This document shows positions 25,801 through 36,100 of a stretch of DNA of 64,000 bases, in pieces (position 1 is the stretch's first letter; each line of letters begins with the position of its first letter). The translations under genes were made by a program, and so were the position numbers. Below the pieces are notes generated by a model. That model was not told where the DNA came from and searched no databases. It saw nothing but the letters and a program-made list of their open reading frames with translations. The DNA is from Lingula anatina (Eukaryota > Brachiopoda > Lingulata > Lingulida > Lingulidae): the NCBI RefSeq assembly GCF_001039355.2, contig NW_019775450.1:5649-69648 (forward strand), read 5' to 3'.

Positions 25801-27564
25801 TATTCAAATCTACGCTGGAGTCTCCATGTGCTTGTCCATCTGGTGCTGTATTATCAAAACTGAATGCATGGATTTTACGTACATAACATTAGTCCGACTT
25901 AAATATAAACCAAAACCTTGCTTTCAATTGACCAAATCCGTAAGCTAAGACCATAATCAAATCTTCAAACCTTGCAAGGCTAAAACCGTCCCGTCAAATT
26001 TCGGCGATTCATTGATGCCACTGTTCTGCAAGAAAGGAAAGTACGAGAAGCCAGGTATTTAAGTACTTGAGTAAGCTGTTTGATTCGCCCTTTAGCTACA
26101 TACTCAGGCCTACCCAACTACCAGACTCGGCACCTAAGGATCCTGAATTAACCTGTATATCGGACCACGCTACCCGTTTTCAAGGTGTGTGTCAGATCGC
26201 ATTTCGGAGTATCATACCCCAGAACGAATTTCGTAGCACGACTGCGGGCTCATCCACGCTCGGCTGAACAACCTTAAACTGTACTCTTACTTTAGAGTAC
26301 TCTATTTCATTGTCTCTATGGGGATATATGGGGACTTTACGACATTCGGTTTGAATGTTTGAACCACTTTTGATAGGGCTTTTTTGCATTGTATTAGATT
26401 AATGTGGCAGTCTAAGGTTCATCTAGGTGGCTTTCAAATTTATGCACCCGGTTTTAAAATCATATAGGGATTTTACGACAATCGTTCACTATCCAATCAA
26501 GGTGACAGCCGAGCATGCCAGGGCTTATCCTGTCGGTGTTCTGGCTGATACTCCGAAATGCGATCTGACACACACCTTGAAAACGGGTAGTGTGGTCCGA
26601 TATACCGGTTAATTCAGGATCCTTAGGTGCCGAGTCTGGTAGTTGGGTAGGCCTGATACTGTCTGTATAGAAAATGGAATGTTTTTACAAGAGATGCACT
26701 GATGGAGAGTGAATTACCCCTACGCATTTTAGGTGTGTCCAATGTTTCTGATGGAACTCTTGACGAAGAAGAACTGAGGAATGCCCTGAACGGCGGTCCT
26801 CCCAGCACAAGCAGTGGAGAGAGCCAAACAAGTCCGAAAACCGGTAGGAAGTTTAGCAGTTATTAATATAAGTGCACTAAAATATAAGGTACACAAGTAC
26901 ATCCAATAAGCTAATGCAAGGAAATATTTATCAACGCATTTATGAGTAGATTTTAATAGCGATACACACAAGAAAATTAATTATTCACATATTTACATGT
27001 ACCTGTGTATATACATACCAGCGTATATAAGTTTACGTCTGTGTGTGTGCGCGCGAGTTTGTGTGAGAGAGAGAATCCAAAATTCAGAAAAATGGCTGAA
27101 GACTTGATTGCTTTCCACAGTTTAAGACTTGCCTTAAAACAGTCGCTATGAGTGCCATTTGATTGCTAATAAAAAGAGCGGTATTCACCAGAATGTAGTG
27201 TTAAAGTATTTGGGTTACATGTCGTTGCTTTTTTATTAGAACATGTATGGCAAAATGCGTATTACTGAGCATTTCCATGATTTTATTACATTAGTATAAT
27301 GTATATAGTATTGATTTGTGCATGATTTAAGTGCAATTTAGTCTCCCTGGCAAACTTAAAAACTTTATCCACCAGATGGCGTTGGGATATAAACCTCCCC
27401 TGATGTAAATATATCAGGAAAGATTTCTCCTGGAGGATGGTTTCCGACAAAATCAAAGTGGTTTCTTTTTTTCAGCTGATAATGGATCTGAAAGCAACGA
27501 GTACGCCGATAGCCCACATTCCTCCAGGGGAGAAGAGGACTATGATATCCGTGAGGACATCTAA
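17944..27564 (+). CDS. Ig-family type I membrane receptor
   Basis: Ten exons join in frame to 443 residues: 17944-18010, 20883-21013, 21439-21655, 21928-22095, 22929-23090, 23656-23709, 24082-24351, 24947-25009, 26733-26843 and 27476-27564. Almost all junctions are phase 1, typical of Ig genes. Exon 1 is a signal peptide. Exons 2-3 encode a variable-like Ig domain (VTLVCTV in strand B; DEDRWTCSV in strand F) with extra cysteines and NxT sites. Exons 4-5 encode an I-set-like domain with GETVSF, PEWWHDG and DDAGVYRV but without the usual cysteine pair. The segment after it (WWWLAVGG) and exon 6 form the membrane helix. Exons 7-10 give an acidic Ser/Thr-rich cytoplasmic tail with several tyrosines and a final EDI. 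The exon 3 acceptor was chosen for phase and domain fit and is the least certain junction. Ligand and function unknown. Confidence 0.8.
18139..18181. repeat. (CA)n microsatellite
   Basis: A CA dinucleotide run in intron 1 of the Ig receptor, followed by an A-rich AAATA tract. Confidence 0.9.
18618..19409. mobile_element. Non-autonomous DNA element with ~60-bp inverted ends
   Basis: The left end, AAATTATCGCACCT followed by CATTACAGTGGTCATA, recurs inverted at about 19349-19409 over roughly 60 bases with a few mismatches. The interior has no credible coding frame. No clear target duplication is visible. It lies in intron 1 of the Ig receptor. Confidence 0.5.
19841..20080 (-). mobile_element. 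Interspersed element with CCTCCGCCAAGG ends, copy 1
   Basis: The ends carry GACCTCCGCCAAGG and, inverted, ACCTCCGCCAAGGAGG-like sequence, with a (GACAAACA)-rich stretch inside. The same roughly 240-base sequence occurs in opposite orientation at 60882-61121. I recognise this type as a repeat seen in many animal genomes, but cannot confirm its class without a search. Confidence 0.55.
20092..20124. repeat. (CA)n microsatellite
   Basis: An AC/CA run immediately beside the interspersed element in intron 1 of the Ig receptor. Confidence 0.9.
21767..21812. repeat. (ATT)n microsatellite
   Basis: A TTA/ATT trinucleotide run in intron 3 of the Ig receptor. Confidence 0.9.
22186..22232. repeat. Perfect 22-bp stem, 3-nt loop hairpin
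   Basis: Bases 22186-22207 are an exact reverse complement of 22211-22232, separated by TAT. It lies in intron 4 of the Ig receptor, 45 bases before a foldback element. A perfect stem with so short a loop is unlike a normal pre-microRNA and more like a transposon footprint or replication-slip palindrome. Confidence 0.85.
22278..22430. mobile_element. Foldback element (GGCCCCGTAT family), second copy
   Basis: Arms of about 63 bases, starting CTGGGCTCCGTATCTCGAAA, face each other inverted around a short centre that itself contains CCCCGTATCTCGAAAT. The ends match the element at 8135-8278. It has no coding capacity and sits in intron 4 of the Ig receptor. Confidence 0.65.
22860..22896. repeat. 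(TA)n microsatellite
   Basis: A TA run 33 bases upstream of exon 5 of the Ig receptor, close to its acceptor. Confidence 0.9.
25058..25492. mobile_element. 435-bp miniature element with 9-bp target duplication
   Basis: Terminal inverted repeats of about 70 bases begin TACCCTCTACCAGGGCGAGT and end with its reverse complement. The direct 9-base duplication CGATAAAGC stands at 25049-25057 and 25493-25501. A 9-base duplication with long inverted ends fits Mutator-like non-autonomous elements (family knowledge; assignment is inference). It lies in intron 8 of the Ig receptor. Confidence 0.8.
26105..26655. mobile_element. 551-bp foldback element with 5-bp target duplication
   Basis: Inverted ends of about 125 bases begin CAGGCCTACCCAACTACCAG. 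They are flanked by ATACT at 26100-26104 and 26656-26660, fitting a 5-base target duplication. No coding gene inside. It lies in intron 8 of the Ig receptor, only 77 bases before exon 9. Confidence 0.75.
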
Positions 27565-29519
27565 GTTTGTGTATAACGAGTTGTACGGGTAGACTTAGGA
27601 GTTATGTACGCACATACACTTATACAGGGATTTTTAACCAAATGACTTACCATATCAGTTCAATGATACGCTGGATACAATGGCACAAATGGTACAAAAA
27701 TATCTATCTGTACAACGGCTAGCTTACAAAAGTCCCCAGTTTTGCACGTATGTAGACCTACCAGCACTGTATGTAGTGGAACTCAGGCCCGAAGCCGGGA
27801 GGAATCAGGGGTGGGGGAGTGAGGGGGTTCGAAAATTTGAGCGAGATAGACGAAGGTCCACTTTTTTCAGAAAAAAATATACACTTCTCTCTATATACAC
27901 TTCTCAAAAGGTAATTTCAGTTAATCTCAGAGACGTAATATTTTCCGTAAATAACCGTAAGTAATTCACCCGCGAATTGAACGTGTATTGAAAGCACAGA
28001 ACACACACACACACGCACACACACCGCGATATCGTGCAGGTCACGAGAGCTTAATATAAACGCACCATAAATGATCAAAAATATAAAGGTCTTCCTATTC
28101 CTGTGTTTCAATCTGTTATCATTTTGAACACTAGTCGTTTTCATTCATTCGTTTGTTTATTCATTAATTTTTGTCGTGGACGCATTTCAGGGCGTAATTA
28201 CGAGTCAAATATTTTCTCAGGAAGCCCCCAACTAAAATAAGGGGAAGCAATGCTAAACACGGTTGCACAAAATGTATCCTTGGTGTCTTTGCAAGAGTTT
28301 CTCGTTCTCTTTTCAATTTCTCCATTCATTACATGTCCCTGTACCAATATAACAACCTACAAACGTCTGCTTTTTTCTTTCTAATTCATTTATTTGTGTA
28401 CCGACCTTATAACGTACATGCATTATGATAAAGTATTCGTGTATCATAACTGCAGACCTTTGAGTAGGTGTAAAAAAGTGACAGACACACAGAGATGATG
28501 AGAGCATCGGCTTTGAAGCATTTCATTTCCACGCACATTTGTCTCTGTGCTGACACATGGTACACAAATATATATTCAATTATCATTTTTATGATATTTA
28601 CTAAAAAATATCCACAGAATAACATGACAATGCTCCTAAGCGTCCCGATTCCTCGTAGAAATTCTCCTTGAATTCTCCCGATAGGGCATTAACATGCTTA
28701 ATATACCACACACATACAAGGTAAAATGAAAACACATGGACCTGTACAAACATGCTTCTGGATTCTATAAAATCATTATTCGACAAGCACAAGCACAAAT
28801 GTGAGTTATTTGATACTACAAATTGCCACATCCCTCAGGCAATTTTAAAACACTTCATATAACGATTGCACAGCCATGTGTTTTGAGTAATGAAAGGATC
28901 CATGCACTATTATAAACGTAATTGTAGGCTAAATCCAGGAAAAATTAATATGGTAGTCAACGATCGGCGAATCTCCATAAACATTGTTGGTAAAGGAACT
29001 ATTTTTTCATTAATACAAAGGATGCTTTGCGAACATTACAAGATCGGTGGGTGCTGTTTTGTTTGATGGCTATTCTATATACCAGATGTATCAATTGATT
29101 TTATGAAAAGTGTCAAAATGATATTGAGAAAAATACACCTAGGCCTCCAGTTTGTAAACTATCCCAAGCACTTTAAGACTGTCCTCGATACGAATGCTTC
29201 AAACGCTGACGTTATGTTCGACGGAACTTCTTTCGTAATATGGCATGCATCAGTTCATCTGAAAGAATTATTAATGCCACGTTTTGTCATAAGATTACTT
29301 CACACAACAGTTATATAACAAGCAAAAATTATTGAATTCAACTCAGTTATTTTATTAGCATAACCTCATTGCATCGCAGTAGCTCCAAATTTTGCGTTGT
29401 AAAAAGGCACATGGGTTCAAACCGATTAAAAGCAAACATGGTATCCAACAAGACATAGTTATTTATAAATAAATTTGACATAGAAAGTAGCCATATGCTG
29501 AAAAAAGTAACTTAGAGTT
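26913..29519. repeat. Duplicated block, copy 1 (includes last exon of Ig receptor)
   Basis: The block aligns along its length with 29741-32492, with scattered substitutions and indels. It covers the end of receptor intron 9, exon 10 and about 2 kb of noncoding 3' sequence. No additional gene is evident in 27565-29519. Confidence 0.85.
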
Positions 29520-29739
29520 AAACATGAAAATTCTCAGACACAAGCCTAAAATTTTCCGTACCGTTAGCTTACGGCCAACCTGGTCGAAGGCCTTCATCAG
29601 ACTGACGTGAGTAGTTGTTCACACTCACTGACCGCTAGGTGGTATAGCGGCCAGGACCCTCTTATAAATGTCAGGTAGATCAGCCACCCATGAATAGGGA
29701 CGGGGGGGTTGATCTACCCAAGAAGTTATAATGAGGAGT

Positions 29740-29740
29740 N
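29740..29740. other. Single N, assembly join
   Basis: An isolated N stands exactly where copy 2 of the duplicated block begins. The 220 bases before it do not continue the alignment and look like interspersed repeat sequence. It is best read as a scaffold join of unknown length. Confidence 0.8.
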
Positions 29741-30238
29741 AATGCAAGGAAACATTTATCAACGCATTTAATAGTAGCTTTTTATAGCGATACACACAAG
29801 AAAATTAATTATTCACATATATATTTACAGGTACATGTGTATGCATGCGACTTGCCTTAAAACAATCGCTATTAGTGCCATTTGATTGCTAATAAAATGA
29901 GAAGTATTCACCAGAATGTAGTGTAAAAGTATTTGGGTTATTACATGTTGCTGCTTTTTTATTAGAACATGTATGGCAAAATGCGTATTACTGAGCATTT
30001 CCATGATTTTATTACAATAGTATAATATTACAATATAAAATAATAGTATAATAGTACAATAGTATAATTGATTTGTACATGATTTAAGTGCAATTTAGTC
30101 TCCCTGGCAGATTTAAAAACTTTATCCACCAGATGACGTTGGGATATAAACCTACCCTAATGTAAATATATCAGGAAAGATTTCTCCTGGAGGATGGTTT
30201 CCGGCAAAATCAAAAAAAGTGGTTTCTTTTTTTTCAGC

Positions 30239-30326
30239 TGATAATGGATCTGAAAACAACGAGTACGCCGATAGCCCACATTCCCCCAGGGAAGAAAAGG
30301 ACTATGATCTCCGTGAGGACATCTAA
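30239..30326 (+). pseudogene. Second copy of the Ig receptor terminal exon
   Basis: After an intact acceptor (TTTTTTCAG) the 88 bases read the same 28-residue tail as receptor exon 10, up to the stop, with five base differences. It has no upstream receptor exons of its own. It could be an alternative last exon, a real partial duplication, or the other haplotype placed in tandem by the assembler. Confidence 0.65.
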
Positions 30327-31420
30327 GTTTGTGTAGAACGATCGAGTTGTACGGGTGGACGCAGGGATTATGTACGCACATTCACTTATACAGGGATTTT
30401 AAACCAAATGACAGACCATACCAGTTTAATGATACGTTATATGCAATGGCACAAATGGTACAAAAACATCTATCTGTACAACGGCTAGCTTACAAAAGAC
30501 CCCAGTTTTACATGTATGCAGACCTACCAGTACTGCATGTAGTGGAACTCAGGCCCGTAGTCGGGGTGGTGGTGGTGAGGGAGGTCAGAAGGTTCGAACG
30601 AACCGCCCGTTTTGCCAGAAAATTTGAACGAGATAGACGAAGGTTTCTTGGAAATAAGATCCATTTGAAACGGCTGGCTACGGGCCTGTACCAGTAGGCC
30701 TATATACACTTCTCGAAAGGTAATTTCAGTTAATCTCAGCGACGTAATATTTTAATAGATAACCTATGGGAAGATCACAATGAGTTTATAAGTAATTCAC
30801 ACGCGAATTGAACGTGTATTGAAAGCACAGAACACACACACGCACACACACACCGCGATATCGTGCAGGTCACGAGAGCTCAATGTAAACGCGCCATGAA
30901 TGATCAAAAATACATAAGTTTTCAATCTGTTAACATTTTGAACGCTAGTCGTTTTTATTCATTAATTTATGTCGTGGACGCATTTCAAGCGTAATTACGA
31001 GTAATTTCTCAGGAAGCCCCCAACTAAAAGAAGGGGAAGCAATACTAAACACGGTTGGACAAAATACATCCTTGGTGTCTTTGCAAGAGTTTCTCGTTCT
31101 CTTTTCGGTTTCTCCATTCATTACATTTTCCCGTACCAATATAACAACGTTCAAACGTATGCCTTTTTCTTTCTAATTCATTTATTTGTGTACCGACCTT
31201 AAAACGTACATGCATTATGATAAAGTGTTCGTGTATCATAACTGCAGACCTTTGAGTAGGTGTAAAAAAGTGACACACAGACATACAGAGATGATGAGAG
31301 CATCGGCTTTGAAGCATTTCATGTACACGTACATTTGTCTCTGTGCTGACACATTGGATTCAAATATTAGTATATGATATTTACTGAAAATAACCGCAGA
31401 ATAACGTGATGATGCTCTTA

Positions 31421-31634
31421 GGGTCTATTCCCACAACTTTAGATCGATCTATCACCGCGGGGAGTCTCACCAGACTACCGTCAGATAATCCCCCTTAAGT
31501 GTCCGTCCCCGCCCACTACAAGCCGTAAGGTGCAATTAACTTTCGTGTCCGCCCGGCTGACAGCTATTCAGCGCGAACCCCCAGGGAGTTAGGTCGATCC
31601 AAAGTAGGTCGATCTAATCTATGGAAATGGGGTG
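31421..31634. mobile_element. 214-bp insertion with TTA duplication, present in only one block copy
   Basis: The insertion starts GGGTCTATTCCCAC and ends GGAAATGGGGTG, with imperfect inverted ends sharing TAGATCGA. TTA flanks it at 31418-31420 and 31635-31637. The matching place in copy 1 (about 28636) lacks it. A 3-base TTA duplication fits PIF/Harbinger-type miniature elements. Confidence 0.7.
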
Positions 31635-32484
31635 TTAAGCGCTCCGATTCCTCATGGAAATTCTCCTTGCATTTCCCAGGTAGGCCATCCACCTGGTTCA
31701 TACAAAACACACAAGGTATAATAAAAACACATGGACCTGTACAAACATGCTTCTGGATTCTATAAAATCATTATTCGACAAGCACAAATGTGAGTTAGCT
31801 GATACTACAATTTGCCACATCCCTCAGGCAATTTTAAAACATTTCATATAACGATTGCACAGCCATGAGTTTTGAGTAATGAAAGAATCCATGCACTATT
31901 ATAAACGTAATTGTAGGCTAAATCAAGGAAATTTAATATGGTGGTCAACGATCGGCGAATCTCTATAAACATGGTTGGTAAAGGAACTATTTTTTCATTA
32001 ATACAAAGGATGTTTTGCGAACATTACAAGATCGGTAGGTGCTGTTTTGTTTGATGGCTATTCTATAAACCAGAGGTATCAATTGAGTTTATGAAAACTG
32101 TAAAAATGAAATTGAGAAAAATACACCTAGGCCTCTAGTTTTAAAACTAGTCCATGAACTTTAAGACTTTCCTCGATACGAATGCTTCGGACGATGACGT
32201 TATGTTCGACGGAACTTCTTTCGTAATATGGCATGCATCAGTTCATCTGAAAGAATAATTAATGCCACGTTTTGTCATAAGATTACTTCACACAACAGTT
32301 ATATAATTATTGAATTCAACTCAGTTATTTCATTAGCATAACCTAATTGCATCGCAGTAGCTCCAAATTTGGCCTTGTAAAAAGGCACATGTGTTCAAAC
32401 CGATTAAAAGCAAACATGGTATCCAACAAGACATAGTAATTTATAAATAAATTTGACATAGAAAGTATGCTGAAAAAAAGTAAC

Positions 32485-32860
32485 TTAGAGTTGTTTTCTT
32501 TCTCGATTTATTCCCTCGACTAGCTTTACTAGATACAGTACCTTTTCCTGGATCGCATACGCACCTGATTTTGCCACCTGAATGAGCAACGCCCTGTGGA
32601 ATATCCATGCGTCACGTGACACCTCGACTCTGATTTTGTTTTCAGACAGCACGCTTTTTACTATGCCGCCGCGTCCAAATGACTGGAACATTAGAGTGCA
32701 GATGAATATGTATCAAATACTCCAAAGCAAATAAATGTTTTAGGAAATTCATCATGTTCTATTTACATGGAATCAAAACTACTACTACTACTGCTACTAC
32801 TAGGCCTACTAAAGAATTTATCTTTTTGAAATGAAATCCAAAACGTAATCATTGCTTTAC

Positions 32861-32901
<41 letters not shown>

Positions 32902-33153
32902 NNNNNNNNNNNNNNNNNNNNNNNNNNNNNNNNNNNNNNNNNNNNNNNNNNNNNNNNNNNNNNNNNNNNNNNNNNNNNNNNNNNNNNNNNNNNNNNNNNN
33001 NNNNNNNNNNNNNNNNNNNNNNNNNNNNNNNNNNNNNNNNNNNNNNNNNNNNNNNNNNNNNNNNNNNNNNNNNNNNNNNNNNNNNNNNNNNNNNNNNNNN
33101 NNNNNNNNNNNNNNNNNNNNNNNNNNNNNNNNNNNNNNNNNNNNNNNNNNNNN

Positions 33154-33193
<40 letters not shown>

Positions 33194-36100
33194 GGCCTAC
33201 TAAAGAATTTATCTTTTTGAAATGAAATCCAAAACGTAATCATTGCTTTACTTAAAATATATATATATATATAATTGTTTTGAGATTGTTTTCGTTTTTT
33301 TTTTCAAATCAATCTTCCTGGCCTACGAATACTATTCGGTGTAAATTTCGTTACTCGGCAGATGATCGAGAAACGGAATCACCCGAGGCTACCCGAGGTG
33401 GTCACCTACCTCCGCCATAGCAATGTTCCATTCCCCGATTTCTTCCTGTAGCGTTTTTGCGACCTCAAAATCTAAATCCTTCACGAGGACCACGTCTCCG
33501 GCTGCCAGCTCTGCGTTCTCGTCTGGTTCCACTTTGATCAGTAATTCAGGGTTAAAATACCATCTATTGACAAAATATAAGGTTTTGTTAGTTCGAATGA
33601 AAATATTGTACTCAGCAATTGCCAATGATTTAAACCAACAATTCTCTAGCAATCAGCATAGTAATCAGTATGGTTCAATCCTTCACAAGAGTTTTTTATG
33701 AACAAATTAACATAATTTGAGATTTATTTGACCTAAAGGACCTGGTCGGGGATTTACGATGTATGAAATATTACATTGTGACTTATTTTAAAATACCCGA
33801 TAAAATTTTTGATACACATGTACATTTCGGGTAAAAGGCATTACTACTCTGTAGGAAAGTCTACAAGGAAAAAAAAAATTCAAATACTACACATTTTCTA
33901 TATTGTCAGAACTACCTTTAAACAAACTGAAAACAGAAAGAAAAAGTAATGAATGGATTTTAAAATGTTAAACCATTCCAAAGGTAGAAAAAAATTCTTC
34001 CGTTCAACAAAATTGGAAAAAAAAAGGACAGACGAAAAACTTTAAGCGGCAAACACGAAGCTTACTTGTCTTGGTTAATACATTCCACCACAACATCCCC
34101 GTCCCTGTCTACGCCATGTACGATCCCCTTCACACCTAGGCTCTGAAAACACGAAGACATTATACAAGGGTGGGGGGGGGGGGGGGGAAGGAAATCCCAA
34201 GCCTAAAGGACGCAGAGTATGTGGGCGAGTCGTGCGGTTTGTCTCTTTTACACACAATACACTCAATACACTACAATAATAAGTATGGGGTAAGTAAACT
34301 TACATGTATTGGCTTTTGTCCTTGTCACAAATTAGTTGCATATGGTCTACCTACCGACGGTCACCAAGATCTTTGCATTCAATAGCAAATGGTTTCTCCT
34401 TAACGTGCGTGTGCGTGCGAGAGTTTAAGTGTTTAGCGGTAGTGAAGGGGGTGGAGTGGACTTAACATCAAAGTTTCTTGTCTCGACTGACACTTTGAAA
34501 ACTTTGAAACAGTACCTGTAGTGTTTCTGTTTTCACTTGGTTTAGTGGACAAAAATAACACGTTTTGAAATAACCATATTGCTATTTTTAGCTTTGGTTG
34601 TATCAAACACGTTGAATTTAAATAGGGGTGGGCAAATGAAAGCTTTTTTGGGAAATTTAATTTCAGACAAGTGGATTCTATGGCCATTTTGGCTGCCGAA
34701 TACAAATCTAATAAGTATTTTCATTTTAAATTATATTTGATATTGGTATCAAGTGATTTTTCAAAATGGCCACCAAATGCTCCCTTAAATCACATATTTC
34801 TCATGTAAATCTTTAAATATCAGTCCAAAGATGGCTTGTTATATGTCTAACCATATGATTTCATGATCAATGAGCGCAAATAGATACATCATTTCGGTTG
34901 GGTCACTTCATTTTGGGTTAAAAAGAGGATTTTTTGGTCATTTTGAGGTAAAAATCACCCCAAAATCACCATTTCTGTGTACATAAATACAAATGTTTAT
35001 ATGCAACTGTGACTTTTAAATTAGGAAAAAAAATAATACAACAAATATGGTCAATATTGTTCAAGGATTACATGAAACTGAAATGTTTTGACATATAGAA
35101 TAGGCATAATGTTAGTTACATACGGGAATATTTACAATAGAACACTCAGTAGCAGAGCATTAAGGATATTGTTACTCTTTATTACCATCCAGATACCGAA
35201 AATGAGTTTTTTCCTGCATCTAATTATTCAATAATGTATCTGTCTTTGTGCTACTTTGAAACAATGAAAAAACTTGAAAATATGAATATGCGTTTATATT
35301 TTCTCGTTGCAATGTATAAGCATAAGCAACTCAAAGCTTTAATCATCTATTTAACAGCTTTCTTTTTTGAGATTAGTTATATGGGGCTTAACTTTTTTCA
35401 CGAAAATTGGCCAATGGACCACAAGGGCATAAGCTACATTCCCATGCCAACGTTTTGGTTTAAATGCTTTTGTTATGGAGTTACGAGTCCGTAATGACAG
35501 ATCTTCTAAATAAAAAGGTATTATTTTGCTTTATCAACGATCAAATCTGAACTAAGGCTTTAAAAAAATCGCTGGCAGGGTTTTGGGGTACTAAATGGTG
35601 TCATTAAATTGGCTTTGAAATAGTGATCACGGGTGTTCAGGTAAAACAGAAATTTGAGGAACCGATTTTTCAGTTTTTACCCCTAAACTGCAATTATGCC
35701 GTCACCCGTAAGATGACATGTGTAAATGTTAATTAATGGAATCACTGAAGACTGAAAATTTATTTATCACCGAAAAGAATGTATGTAAGGCAGTAAATAA
35801 GGAGTTTTGGGTGAACGGTGACAATATCCTTATTGTCTTCATTTATAACCTAGTCACACTAGAGGCGGAATGAGCTAGAATGTAGTCAGAATGAAAATTT
35901 CTTGTTTATCCTGAATATTTGCAGTGTCTAAAAATTCTAATCGCATTCTTAATGTTTGGGTCCATTCTTGCGTCCTGTTAAAATGTTTTGCTCATTCTCA
36001 AAACTTTCGAAGTGCATTCCAAGTGGAAAGATATCGAATGGCATTCAAGTGTATTCTAACTGCACTATGAGCGCATTCTTAAGATGCTTACGAAATTCCA

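Larger units (their letters stand above)
29741..32492. repeat. Duplicated block, copy 2
   Basis: This block matches 26913-29519 in order and orientation and adds a 214-base insertion at 31421-31634. It ends eight bases past the 3' edge of the kinase gene's stop codon, at the same point where copy 1 stops aligning. Confidence 0.85.

Noticed and set aside
28313-29318. Several 60-75 codon open frames in the duplicated block
   Set aside because: They are not kept between the two copies of the block at equal length and show no domain, so they are chance frames.
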